From assembly GCF_009296315.1 (NCBI RefSeq), contig NZ_WHLY01000002.1, positions 3,454,501 to 3,518,500 of the forward strand: 64,000 nucleotides of DNA, written 5' to 3'. This DNA is from Salmonirosea aquatica. Lineage in GTDB: Bacteria; Bacteroidota; Bacteroidia; Cytophagales; Spirosomataceae. Numbering within the stretch: position 1 is the first letter of the stretch; each line of letters begins with the position of its first letter. Under the pieces are notes generated by a model, which searched no databases, was not told where the DNA came from, and saw only the letters and a list, made by a program, of their open reading frames with translations. This document shows, piece after piece, positions 43,268 to 52,868 of this stretch. The translations under genes and the position numbers were made by a program.

Positions 43268-45682
43268 ATGTTCAGAAACTATTTCAAAATCGCCTGGCGA
43301 AACCTACTCGCCAATAAAATATTTTCGCTAATAAACATTTTCGGATTAGCCGTAGGTATTGCCAGTTTTATGCTAATTGCCGTGTTTGTTTATAGCGAAT
43401 TGAATTATGATAACTACCCTGCTAATGCCAGGAATATTTATCGCTTGAATTTATCTGTTGTTGGCAATGGCGATGTGGCCGTCTATCCCCATGTGGATGC
43501 GGCTGTCGGCGAGGGCATCCAACGGGCCTTTCCAGAAGTAAAAACATCAACAAGGCTTTCGCCAGCTATCGATTATGTCCAATACAAAGAAAATCAGTTT
43601 AAAGAAGCGCACCTTGCTTTTGCAGATTCCAATTTCCTGCAACTGTTTTCAATTCCACTCATTAAAGGTGATGCCGCAACGGCCCTGATTTCCCCCAATA
43701 GTATTGTTGTCTCAAAAGATTTTGCCCAAAAATATTTTGGCAGTGAAGATCCTATTGGAAAATCATTGGCGGTAGGTACACAACGGACGGCCTATATGGT
43801 CACAGGGGTTATCGACAAGGTACCTGATAATTCGCATTTTCACATCGATGCCTTTTTGAGCTTTTCGACCTGGCATATGACCAATCCAACCTGGAGTAAC
43901 GTAGGTTTTTTTACATACGTAGAATTAGTGGATCAGGCTGATCCGAAAAAACTGGAAGCAAAATTCCCACAACTCGTTGCCAAATACGTAGTACCGGAAG
44001 TGCAACGCGACATGGGAATTAGTATGGCAGAAGCACAGAAATCAATAAACACATTTCGATTTTCATTACAGCCCCTTACGGACATCCATTTGTATTCAAA
44101 TACAAAATACGAACTGGAGCCGAATGGTGATATACAGTACGTTTATATTTTCTCGGCATTAGCGCTGTTTATCCTACTGTTAGCCTGCATCAACTTCACC
44201 AATCTATCGACTGCACTGGGAGCTAAGCGTTCCAGAGAAGTAGGTATTCGGAAAGTAATGGGGTCGATCAGGAAGCAGCTGATTTTCCAGTTTTTGGCGG
44301 AATCAGTATTGCTTACATTATTAGCCATGGTATGTGCCTATGGCCTAACATTCTTTCTATTACCGTCCTTCAATCAGGTCGCGAACAAAACCATTGACTT
44401 TTCATTTCTTCTAAGCTATCAGGTTATTCTGGTACTATTTCTGATTAGCTTGTTGTCTGGAATAATTGCGGGAATTTATCCGGCGTTTTTTCTGTCCTCG
44501 TTCAGCATTATTAAAACCCTGAAAGGCTCATTCTTCAGCGAAGGATCACAGAAAAAATCCTTACATAGTGGATTGATTGTGTTTCAGTTTTCTGTTTCAA
44601 CTATCCTGCTGATTGCTACTCTCATTGTGTATAAGCAACTGCATTTTATGCAGAATAAGAAATTAGGGTATGATAAAGATCAGGTCATCGCGCTGCCCGA
44701 TACCCGTTTATTAGGTGACAAGCAGCTTGCCTTCAAGGAGCAACTTTTGCGGAATAGTCAGGTTGTTTCCGCGAGTCTGTCGCGCTATGCTCCAGGCGGA
44801 ATTATGATGGATGGCACACAGATATATCCTAGAAATGAAACATCGAATGGTGTCGAAATCCATACTAATATCTTTCATATTGACTATGATTATCTCAGCA
44901 CATTAGGTATACCAATCGTACAGGGCCGTAATTTCTCCAGAGACTTCCCGACGGATTCACTTGCTGGGGTACTTATTAATAAGTCAGCTGTTCGTGAATT
45001 AGGTTGGAAGAATACCGATCCGATCGGTAAAACCATTGTCCGGTCAGGGAACCATGAATACAAGGTCATTGGCGTGGTTAAGGATTTTAACTACGTGTCG
45101 GTAAAGCAAAAAGTGGCTCCGCTCATGCTGATGATGGGGAGAAATGCCGGTGGTATTCTTATCAAAATTAAAACGACGGATGTAGCTGGTTTTTTGGCCG
45201 ATTTGAAAAACCAATGGGAGACCTTTAATCCTAATGGTCCATTGGAATATCATTTTCTGGACGATCAGTTTAAGACTTTTTATGCCAGTGAGCAACGCAC
45301 TCAGCAACTATTTACTGCATTTGCCTTGCTGGCTGTCATTATCGCCAGCCTTGGGCTATTTGCCCTTTCGGCTTTCGTTATTGAAAAGCGCACCAAGGAA
45401 ATCGGCGTGCGCAAAGTGATGGGCGCTAGTGTGGTAGGTATCGTCGCGCTATTATCAAAAGATTTCCTCAAACTCGTCTTGATTGCCATAGTCATCGCCT
45501 CACCCATTGCCTGGTACGCCATGAATGCATGGTTAGCAGATTTTGCCTACAAAATAGAAATCAGTTGGTGGGTTTTTGCGCTGGCAGGTGGGCTGGCCGT
45601 ATGTATCGCGCTGCTCACGGTAAGTTATCAGAGTATCAAGGCCGCGCTGATGAATCCGGTGAAAAGTCTCAGGTCTGAATAG
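43268..45682 (+). CDS. MacB/FtsX-type ABC permease 4 (AT-rich)
   Basis: An 804-residue permease directly after permease 3. It starts MFRNYFKIAWRNLLANKIFS. The FtsX blocks are RSREVGIRKVMGSIRKQLIF and RTKEIGVRKVMGASVVGIVA, and the tail is MNPVKSLRSE. Over roughly codons 10-680 the DNA is distinctly AT-rich, with a single GGTACC site near 43820, while the last ~300 bp return to the GC-rich style shared by the others. That mosaic suggests an acquired gene whose 3' end was converted to the local form, or strong constraint on the tail. Confidence 0.9.
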   Translation: MFRNYFKIAWRNLLANKIFSLINIFGLAVGIASFMLIAVFVYSELNYDNYPANARNIYRLNLSVVGNGDVAVYPHVDAAVGEGIQRAFPEVKTSTRLSPAIDYVQYKENQFKEAHLAFADSNFLQLFSIPLIKGDAATALISPNSIVVSKDFAQKYFGSEDPIGKSLAVGTQRTAYMVTGVIDKVPDNSHFHIDAFLSFSTWHMTNPTWSNVGFFTYVELVDQADPKKLEAKFPQLVAKYVVPEVQRDMGISMAEAQKSINTFRFSLQPLTDIHLYSNTKYELEPNGDIQYVYIFSALALFILLLACINFTNLSTALGAKRSREVGIRKVMGSIRKQLIFQFLAESVLLTLLAMVCAYGLTFFLLPSFNQVANKTIDFSFLLSYQVILVLFLISLLSGIIAGIYPAFFLSSFSIIKTLKGSFFSEGSQKKSLHSGLIVFQFSVSTILLIATLIVYKQLHFMQNKKLGYDKDQVIALPDTRLLGDKQLAFKEQLLRNSQVVSASLSRYAPGGIMMDGTQIYPRNETSNGVEIHTNIFHIDYDYLSTLGIPIVQGRNFSRDFPTDSLAGVLINKSAVRELGWKNTDPIGKTIVRSGNHEYKVIGVVKDFNYVSVKQKVAPLMLMMGRNAGGILIKIKTTDVAGFLADLKNQWETFNPNGPLEYHFLDDQFKTFYASEQRTQQLFTAFALLAVIIASLGLFALSAFVIEKRTKEIGVRKVMGASVVGIVALLSKDFLKLVLIAIVIASPIAWYAMNAWLADFAYKIEISWWVFALAGGLAVCIALLTVSYQSIKAALMNPVKSLRSE

Positions 45683-45740
45683 GAACATGGATGAGGCAGT
45701 GCTGCGCGAACGTCACCACTCTTCATTACTACTAAAAAAA

Positions 45741-46115
45741 CTAAGACACTAAAATCACCTTCCCGTATACCGTACGGGATTCGGCTAGTTCCATGGCCTC
45801 GCTCAACGCCTCGATCGTTACCGGCGAAGGCTTTCCCGTCACGCAACTCATGTAAGCACCTACCAGTTGGTCTTCAAAGAAAAAGTCGGTGGTACGCTCT
45901 TCGCCATCCTTGTTATAAAACTGGCGGAATGCCCCTTCCACTACCAATCCCACCTCGCTGGCTACTACACCTTCCCGCACGAAGTTCTCCTGCTTCTTAA
46001 AGGTTTTGAGGAATAGATGAGGCGCCAGCCTTGACCACTCTTCGTCGGTGATTTGGGCAAACTGATGGACTGGCCCGCGGAGTCGGGTAGCACCCTGAGT
46101 TAAGGGATCGATCAT
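45741..46115 (-). pseudogene. Truncated Crp/Fnr regulator joined to a foreign tail
   Basis: From the ATG at 46115 the first ~105 residues are the beta-roll of a Crp/Fnr regulator: FAQITDEEWSRLAPHLFLKT, EVGLVVEGAFRQFYNKDGEE and FFFEDQLVGAYMSCVTGKPS. The expected continuation (the long helix and HTH, about 80 residues) is missing. After TIEALS the frame continues EAMELAESRTVYGKVILVS and stops, which resembles the last residues of a zinc-less medium-chain quinone oxidoreductase. This looks like a deletion that fused the front of one gene to the end of another. It would have no DNA-binding domain. Confidence 0.6.
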
Positions 46116-46328
46116 GGAGCAAAAGTTATGGAGAACCCGCCCCTCGGTCCGGGAGCGATCATGGCAAGGTAACATAGTGTGAGAAAATAAGGAGGTACTT
46201 TTCATTTAAGGTTTTTTAACTGACCCCTGTCGTGCGTCTTTTATAATTTGCAGCGGCAATCGGTTGTGCGAGGCCTGTCCTTTCTGGGCGAATGGGAAAA
46301 GATTTGTATCCAAAAAAGTGAAAGTCAC

Positions 46329-48736
46329 ATGCTGAACAATTACCTCAAAATCGCCTACTGCGCCCTTCTACGGAGCAAGTTTTTTTCGGCCCTGAATATC
46401 ATCGGCCTGGCGGTGGGTATTGCATTGGGCATGCTGATAGGTAGTTATGTGTGGAGTGAGTTTCAGGTAAACCGACAATTGCGCAATGCCGGACAGCAGT
46501 ACATCGTGCAAAGTAAGTGGAAGCAGGAAAACATGGGACTGGACTTCACGACACTGGCTCCTTTCGGGCAGGCTTTGAAAATGCAGTACCCCACGCTAGT
46601 AGCCGACGCATACGCATTTTACGGCGTCAGTGCTACCATAAGTCATGACAATAACCATTTCCGGGAGTCTATTCAGATCGGTGATTCGAGTCTGCTGACT
46701 ATGTATGGTTTTAAGCTCCTGCACGGCGACCCGCGTACCGCCCTGACCCAACCGAATAGCCTTGTCATCACCGAAACCATCGCCCGTAAGTTCTTTGGTA
46801 GGACGGATGTACTGAATCAGTCGCTTACTTTGGAAACCCCGCAGTCAGGAAAGCAACAGTTTGTCGTTACTGGAGTTTTGGAGCGGCCTTCCCCTAATTC
46901 CGTGACGCAACTATTGGCGGAGGCCGCCGAGGTTTTTATGGCTCCGGGCGCTTTACCTTACTTTGGGGGAAACTTGACCGATTGGACAAACGTCTACATC
47001 CCTACCTACGTGGAATTACAACCGGGTGTACTGCCTTCGGACCTGGCAAAACCTCTCGCCCAACTCATCGCTACGAATGCTCCGCCCGACACCCAGAAAA
47101 ATCTGATTGCCTACCTGACTCCGCTGACCGACTATTATTTGAAAAGCAATAATGGCTTGGTGCGCCGGATGATCCATACGCTGGGATGGGTGGCAATCTT
47201 CATTTTGCTGATGGCCGCCATCAATTTTGTCAATTTGTCGCTGGGCAGTGCTTCCACCCGATTGCGGGAAATCGGCGTCCGCAAGGCATTGGGCGGTCTA
47301 CGCCGACAGCTGGCTACGCAATTCCTGCTGGAGGCCCTGGTGTTGATGCTCATAGCTACCGGGCTTTCGGTGGGTTTATACGCTCTCTTTCGCCCGGTGT
47401 TCAGCGAGGTTGTGGGGAAAACGATTCCATCCTTGGGGGACTTGCCTGGTACCTACATGGGGCTGACGTTGGCTATGGTACTTTCGGTGGGTTTATTGGC
47501 GGGGGGTACCCCGCACTATATCTTTCGGCCTACTCATCAGTCGACTCTTTAAAGGGAAAAGAACGGTCGGTGGCGGAAGGGCGGTGGTTCCGGCGGGGAC
47601 TGGTGACGGTGCAGTTTACGATGGCAGTGCTGGTTTTTGTGGGAGCCATCTTCGTTTCTCGACAAATTTCTTACTTTTTCAATGCGGATCTGGGTTTCAA
47701 AAAAGAGGCTCTTCTGACCGTGTCATCTCTCCCGCGCACCTGGTCGCCCGAGGGCGTCGACCGCATGGAGGATGCCCGTGAGCAATTCGCCCGCCTGCCC
47801 GGCATCGGCTCAGCCAGCCTGTCCTTTGAAATTCCCAACGGAAATGCCGGATTGAATACGCGGGTGTACCTACCCGAACAGGACAGTACCCGGGCCGTCA
47901 ATATGACTACCCTCACCACCGATGCGAATTTTGCCAAAACGTACCAGATCGACGTCCTGAGCGGAAGGTACTTTCGGCCTGATGCCAGGGAGCAGGATGC
48001 GAATGGAATTGTATTGAACGAGTCGGCGGCCAGGGCGATGGGATTTGTAACACCCGAGGTGGCGGTCAACAAAATGGTACGGATACAGGGTAGCCCGCTT
48101 CCGTTTCGGGTACTGGGCGTAATCAGGAATTTTCATTTCGGTACAATGCACAAGAGCATCGAACCCATACTCATCGGGCACATTCAGAATGTCCCGCTCT
48201 ACCGCTACTTCTCCTTTCGGATTACATCCGGGAATGTACGTCCCGCTCTTGCGGAAATCGAAAAAAAATGGCACGAGCTTTTTCCCGACGCCCCGCTCGA
48301 GTACGCCTTCCTGGACCAGACGCTGGAGAAATTATACAAAACCGAATTGCAAATGGAAAAAGCCTCCTACGTAGCTATGGCGGTATCTTTGTTGATCGTA
48401 CTACTGGGGGTCGTTGGCCTGGTTTCCTTAACCGTTTCCCGGCGTACCAAGGAGGTAGGAATCCGGAAAGTATTAGGTGCTTCGGTTGCCGGTATCGTTG
48501 GTTTGTTTCTGCGCGAATATGTCTGGATACTGCTCATCGCCAACCTGGTAGCGTGCCCGTTGGCGTATTGGCTCCTCTCGGACTGGCTGGCCGGTTATGC
48601 CTACCATACGCCCATCACCTGGGTACCTTTCGTGCAGGTCGGGGCAGGGCTGGCCTTTGTGACGGCTATACTGATCGGTTTGCAGGTAGCTAAAACCGCG
48701 CTGACGGATCCGGTGAAGTCATTGAGGAGTGAGTGA
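46329..48736 (+). pseudogene. MacB/FtsX-type ABC permease 5, frameshifted
   Basis: Homologous sequence runs from MLNNYLKIAYCALLRSKFFS (ATG 46329) to the family tail ending KSLRSE at 48736, about 802 codons if repaired. The frame breaks in a run of six G (47501-47506). The upstream frame reads LLAGGTPHYIF and stops at 47552. The family sequence LLAGGYPALYLSAYSSVDSL continues in another frame and would be restored by one extra G. Both sides look otherwise intact, and the rest contains DPVKSLRSE where the others have NPVKSLRSE. It may be a fresh mutation, a slippage switch or a sequencing error. Confidence 0.85.
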
Positions 48737-48804
48737 ATGTAAGGGCAAGCGGGATTGCTTCGGCATTATAGCAGAAGCCCGACCGTATCGTGCGGAAGGG
48801 AAGA

Positions 48805-50037
48805 TCATACGTGATAGAAAGACATCATCAGGGCTTTAATTTCTGGATAGGAGAAAAGCGTCCACGGGATTTGACGGGGATAATAGATGAGGTACTGCGT
48901 AGGGATGATGATACACAATAAAGCCGTTAGAAGCGATAGCCGGCTGGACGCTTCCGCCAAGTGCTTCACCATGAGAATCCCGGAGATTACCAAAAGGGGA
49001 AAGGCGTACCCCATGCTCCTGGTAATGTCGAATACGCTATAAGCAACGAGTATATGAACCATGAGGATGGCAGAAAACTGCCCAAACAGGATATATTCTT
49101 TTTTTTGTTGTAAAACGAATAGGGTCGCCAGTATGGGCACCCACAAGCCTTCGAAGGCCAGAAAGATCCCAATAAGCCGATGTTTTAACTGATAGGGAAC
49201 AAGCGCGAAGCTAACCCCAGCTTCCTCACCGAACGGAGTACGGAGATCAAACAGATGTGCCAGGGATAATCTGCCCAGCAGGTAGGTGAGTGCTACTAAG
49301 ATAACGATGCTGGAGGATTTGCTAAAAAAAGGCCGGTTGAAATACTGACGAATACCGATGAGTTTAAAATCGGACTCTTGTAAAAGGTGGAAAAGATAGA
49401 TTGAATACAGAGATACCACCGCCCGTTCGTCCGTCCAGCAAGCCAATTGCAATGCGCAGAAAATGCCTGATCTGGTTCGAAGGGCCATTCCAAGCGCAAG
49501 AAAAAAGTACGCGTATCCATCGAACCAAAAGTCATAATCCCAGAAAAATGACTTGCCCACGTATATGGTTGCGAAAGAAAGGGTAAGCAGCAAGGTCGAG
49601 CGGTCATTTGAAAATCGCTGGAATATGCGCATCAAAAGAATCAGAAAGGGAAGCAGTAACAAGGATTGTAACAAATACAGTACTATGATGCCCTGCCCGT
49701 TTCTTGCCGAACTAAGGTGAAGTACTTTGGCCAGCAAGGGTACCGTTAGTCGGAAAGCAGACTTGGCGCCGTGGGTACCGGCAGCCAGTTGCGCTGGCAT
49801 GAGGGGATGCTCTATTTTGTTGAAGAAATACTTGTTGGTCAGGGCGGGAGATGGGTCCAGTAGAATCTCTATATATTTGGGATAGGTAGTAAGGAAGACC
49901 AGAAAGAACAATAAAAGGGCCGTTCCCAGCCTTCCCCGCCATGAACAGAGTACCCTGCTGAGGCGTGGGTAGGTCAAAGAACCTGAAAATTTCGGTCTGG
50001 CAGCCAACATGGGAAGAGAGATGCTGGGATGGTCCAA
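48805..50037 (-). CDS. Polytopic membrane protein of unknown function
   Basis: A 410-residue protein with about nine to ten hydrophobic helices (for example GTALLLFFLVFLTTY, IIVLYLLQSLLLLPFLILLM, LLTLSFATIYVGKSFFW, IVILVALTYLLGRLSL, FPLLVISGILMVKHLA). A YDFWFDGYAYFFLALGMA stretch and an extracytoplasmic loop with Asp/Trp after helix 1 recall GT-C type glycosyltransferase or mannosyltransferase-like membrane enzymes, but no clear DxD signature is seen. It is 9 bp downstream of the beta-barrel anti-sigma gene on the same strand and may be part of that transcript. Confidence 0.7.
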   Translation of the reverse strand: MDHPSISLPMLAARPKFSGSLTYPRLSRVLCSWRGRLGTALLLFFLVFLTTYPKYIEILLDPSPALTNKYFFNKIEHPLMPAQLAAGTHGAKSAFRLTVPLLAKVLHLSSARNGQGIIVLYLLQSLLLLPFLILLMRIFQRFSNDRSTLLLTLSFATIYVGKSFFWDYDFWFDGYAYFFLALGMALRTRSGIFCALQLACWTDERAVVSLYSIYLFHLLQESDFKLIGIRQYFNRPFFSKSSSIVILVALTYLLGRLSLAHLFDLRTPFGEEAGVSFALVPYQLKHRLIGIFLAFEGLWVPILATLFVLQQKKEYILFGQFSAILMVHILVAYSVFDITRSMGYAFPLLVISGILMVKHLAEASSRLSLLTALLCIIIPTQYLIYYPRQIPWTLFSYPEIKALMMSFYHV

Positions 50038-50046
50038 AAAATAAAA

Positions 50047-51276
50047 CTAGCGTCGGGAATAACTAATTCCGATCGAAATGCCGATCTGATAAGGTTGAAT
50101 TTGGAAATTATTCACGGGCATCGTGAATTTTGAGAAGCCGTACTCCAGATACGGACCCACGGTCAGGAGGGTACGGTTGTCCAGGGCAAGTTGCTTACCG
50201 AGGCCCAGATTCACCCACGCGGCACTCTGGCCGTGCGTCAGTTCATGGTTGACTTCAACACCCAAATCACCGAAATAATGGCGGAAAGGGCCCGAGCGCA
50301 GAACTGTGTGTTTTTTGATCGCCAAGCCCGCAAGCTTGAATGTATTACGATCTTCTACGGGAGTGCCGTGGCGTACCACACGGTAGTCGTGAGCGGTGGC
50401 TTGCTCTACCTGGAACTCGTCCGTCGCGATTTCATATCTCACTGACTGACGTAATTGCCCATAGGTGAACAGGAACTGAAAGCCCTTCTTTTCCAGCCCG
50501 GCGCTCACTTTGTAGCCCAAACTGTGCGAGGAGACCGGAGCCGGGAATCGAAAATTCTGATAGACCATATCGGAGTGAGGGTTGACGGTCAGGGTTTGGA
50601 ATGTGTTCGTGGGAGTCAGCGAGACAAGCAAGCGCCAGGCATTTTCCTTTCCGATTTCTGGCTGGGGCATGTTTTCATACGCTCCAGGATCAGGCAGTAT
50701 TTCTAGACCGCTCGCCGGGATCGCATGGGAAAAAGGACGAGGAGGGATGGTTTGAATGGTGTGGATATAGGCAGGATCTTGTGTTTCATTTGCTGGCCCA
50801 AGGGCTACCTGAACACTACCAGATTGCTGTGGCGAATCAGGCATTTCTGGTTTTGTTTTTTCTTGTCCCGAATTTTCTGCTAGCCCAGTCCTGTCGCTCT
50901 TCGTTGCAGGGTTATTCGTTTGCGCTGAATGCCGGGCCAGGGGTGCAGAATTTATTTCCGGAGAAAGGGCGGCAGGGAATGTTTTTTTCTGAGGGGGTAC
51001 CAGATTAGCATTCGAATTACCACGCGGCACATTTACAGCCATTTTATTCGCACCAGGTTTAGAAACAGATTGGCCCGTAATGTTTGCCGACAGGACGAAC
51101 GTTATGAGCAGGGCTACGGCCATGAGATGTCGGGTCGTATCGGATTGACCCAATTCGCGCAATTTCTCGAATACGCTCATTTCCAGCCTCGGATCAGGCT
51201 GGCTTTCAAAGTGTTCGAACTTTCGCCGCAGGGCGTCGCTCACAAGGGTATTCAGTTCATCATCAGGAGTTTTCAT
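50047..51276 (-). CDS. Putative dual-membrane-spanning anti-sigma factor
   Basis: A 409-residue protein with the layout of an envelope-spanning anti-sigma factor. A cytoplasmic N-terminus of about 50 residues (LNTLVSDALRRKFEHFESQP, RLEMSVFEKLRELGQSD) is followed by one TM (about 50-68). Next is a long low-complexity, Pro/Asn/Ser-rich periplasmic linker (about 70-205), then about 200 residues of alternating amphipathic strands (AWRLLVSLTP, LGYKVSAGLEKKGFQFLFTY, HYFGDLGVEVNHELTHGQSA, LEYGFSKF) ending in an aromatic/basic strand. The sigma gene overlaps its start by 14 bp. Spanning both membranes is inferred from this order and from the Dma class described in Bacteroides. Confidence 0.7.
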   Translation of the reverse strand: MKTPDDELNTLVSDALRRKFEHFESQPDPRLEMSVFEKLRELGQSDTTRHLMAVALLITFVLSANITGQSVSKPGANKMAVNVPRGNSNANLVPPQKKTFPAALSPEINSAPLARHSAQTNNPATKSDRTGLAENSGQEKTKPEMPDSPQQSGSVQVALGPANETQDPAYIHTIQTIPPRPFSHAIPASGLEILPDPGAYENMPQPEIGKENAWRLLVSLTPTNTFQTLTVNPHSDMVYQNFRFPAPVSSHSLGYKVSAGLEKKGFQFLFTYGQLRQSVRYEIATDEFQVEQATAHDYRVVRHGTPVEDRNTFKLAGLAIKKHTVLRSGPFRHYFGDLGVEVNHELTHGQSAAWVNLGLGKQLALDNRTLLTVGPYLEYGFSKFTMPVNNFQIQPYQIGISIGISYSRR

Positions 51277-51847
51277 ATTGCGTAATTCCGTGTTCCTGTA
51301 ATTTCTTCAAAAGTAAATTTCTGCCCCGCATGTATTGCGACCTGGAGGTACCTTCCGAAATGTCGAGCATCCTGGCGATTTCGGTATGGGGGTACCCATC
51401 GATCATGTGCAGATTCACTACCATCCGGTAGCCATCGGGTAATTGCTGAATAATTTCCAGCAACACATTAATATTGATTTGGTCTATGATTCTTACATAT
51501 TCTTCCGATTCAAGATCGGTGTTGCATTCATCCAACGAAATGTGCGTTTCCTGAGCCTTGGTGGTGCGGTAGTAGTAGTTGATGGCCGTACGGATTACAA
51601 TGGACTTCACCCATCCGTCGATAGCACTTTCTTCTTTTAATTCGGGCAGATTCCTGAAGACTTTGACAAAAGCTTCCTGAAAAATATCCTCCGCTTCGGC
51701 CCTGGTTTTGGCGTAGCGAAGGCAACTCCCAAGCAATCGCGACTTGTACCGTTCGTAGAGTACCGTCTGCGCCCTGCCCTCCTGCCGTTGGCAAGCCCGC
51801 ACCAGCTCTTCCAGTGTTTCGTATTTTTTTGGGCGGAGTAAGGACAT
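51263..51847 (-). CDS. ECF sigma factor (copy 2)
   Basis: A 194-residue ECF sigma factor from the ATG at 51847 (MSLLRPKKYETLEELVRACQ); an ATG 21 bp upstream is possible. Region 2: QTVLYERYKSRLLGSCLRYA, the acidic AEAEDIFQEAFVKVFRNL and GWVKSIVIRTAINYYYRT. Region 4: LPDGYRMVVNLHMIDGYPHT, EIARMLDISEGTSRSQYMR and GRNLLLKKLQEHG. Its stop overlaps the anti-sigma start by 14 bp, so the two are translationally coupled. The DNA-binding helix EGTSRSQY is of the usual ECF type. Confidence 0.92.
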   Translation of the reverse strand: MSLLRPKKYETLEELVRACQRQEGRAQTVLYERYKSRLLGSCLRYAKTRAEAEDIFQEAFVKVFRNLPELKEESAIDGWVKSIVIRTAINYYYRTTKAQETHISLDECNTDLESEEYVRIIDQININVLLEIIQQLPDGYRMVVNLHMIDGYPHTEIARMLDISEGTSRSQYMRGRNLLLKKLQEHGITQYENS

Positions 51848-51911
51848 CCGGGTACTGTATAGGGTCAAAAACTTTTATCGATCATTATATATCAAGCCGT
51901 TGTTCAAACAC

Positions 51912-52847
51912 TTACGGAGTAACAAGCGCTTCGTAAGTCAAATAGGTCAGGGTACCCGAATTGTTAAAATAAAGATAATAGGTTTCCAGAAACGGATAGG
52001 CCCGGTATAGAATGAAGCGGTACCCTACCTGACCGGACTCTTCAAATTTGACGCCCGACTGAATTGGAAAATTAGTGAACTGCTGTGCATGGGCAGCCAT
52101 ATAATCCTGAGCGAACTGCGGGAATTCAGCAGTCTTGGCGTAGGTACCCTGAAAGTTTCTCGATGAATAAATGCTGTTACCCCGATGATCGAATATATAA
52201 TCCAGTTGATTATTAGCGGCATCATGCTCCAGGCTTTCATACGTTTTCTCGTTGGCCTCATTGACGAAAATCCGGGCGTTTTTGTGGATCAGGGCATTGT
52301 CTTTAATGATGTTCTGGGCTCTCACCGGCAGATTGCTGACCAGGTTGGTAGTGTAATCGAACTTGGAAAAGTAACGCATCTGAACCACGTACTTCTTGCG
52401 GGAAGCGTCTAGAGGAAACCAGGAGAAAAGGTAGGCCGTGGAATCGAGCGTATACTTCGCCGATAATTCCTGCGCATTGTTGGAGATGGAGACGGAGGTA
52501 TTTTCTCTGAAATTTGAAAATTCTCCTTTCGGCAGTGAGACTTTTTCCAGAATGCTCGAAAAAGTACCCGACGGCACCGTATTGAGCAATACGTAGGAAA
52601 CTAATACGCCATTAGTATCCAGCGCAGAGTAATAGTTTTTTCCGTTTTCCACGAAGGTCGCTTCCCAAAGTTTGTCTTCGACGGTCTTATAAATGATCTC
52701 CTGAGCATTGGGAAACTTACTTTTCAAATTTTCAATAGCCGCAACGGGAATCTGATCTTCCGTCATGGGTTGAAGATCATTGAGGCTATTGCAAGCTATC
52801 ACAGTGAGTATTAATAAACAGAAGCAATAAATAGAAGATAATTTCAT
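51912..52847 (-). CDS. Lipoprotein with PepSY-like features
   Basis: A 311-residue lipoprotein (signal ends LTVIAC, Cys19). Residues about 28-110 follow the pattern of PepSY/BLIP-like modules of Bacteroidota: IPVAAIENLKSKFPNAQEII then KLWEATFVENGKNYYSALDT and NGVLVSYVLL. The remainder (AELSAKYTLDSTAYLFSWFP, KYVVQMRYFSKF, VGYRFILYRAYPFLETYYLY) is a beta-rich region that could repeat this unit. Function is unknown. It is upstream of the sigma gene on the same strand, 44 bp away after an unclear junction. Confidence 0.65.
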   Translation of the reverse strand: MKLSSIYCFCLLILTVIACNSLNDLQPMTEDQIPVAAIENLKSKFPNAQEIIYKTVEDKLWEATFVENGKNYYSALDTNGVLVSYVLLNTVPSGTFSSILEKVSLPKGEFSNFRENTSVSISNNAQELSAKYTLDSTAYLFSWFPLDASRKKYVVQMRYFSKFDYTTNLVSNLPVRAQNIIKDNALIHKNARIFVNEANEKTYESLEHDAANNQLDYIFDHRGNSIYSSRNFQGTYAKTAEFPQFAQDYMAAHAQQFTNFPIQSGVKFEESGQVGYRFILYRAYPFLETYYLYFNNSGTLTYLTYEALVTP

Positions 52848-52868
52848 AAAGGGTTTTATTGAAAATTT

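Noticed and set aside
47186-47506. Possible separate start for the second part of permease 5
   Set aside because: The extension upstream of the G run is out of the family frame and does not resemble any permease; the second part is the continuation of the frameshifted gene.
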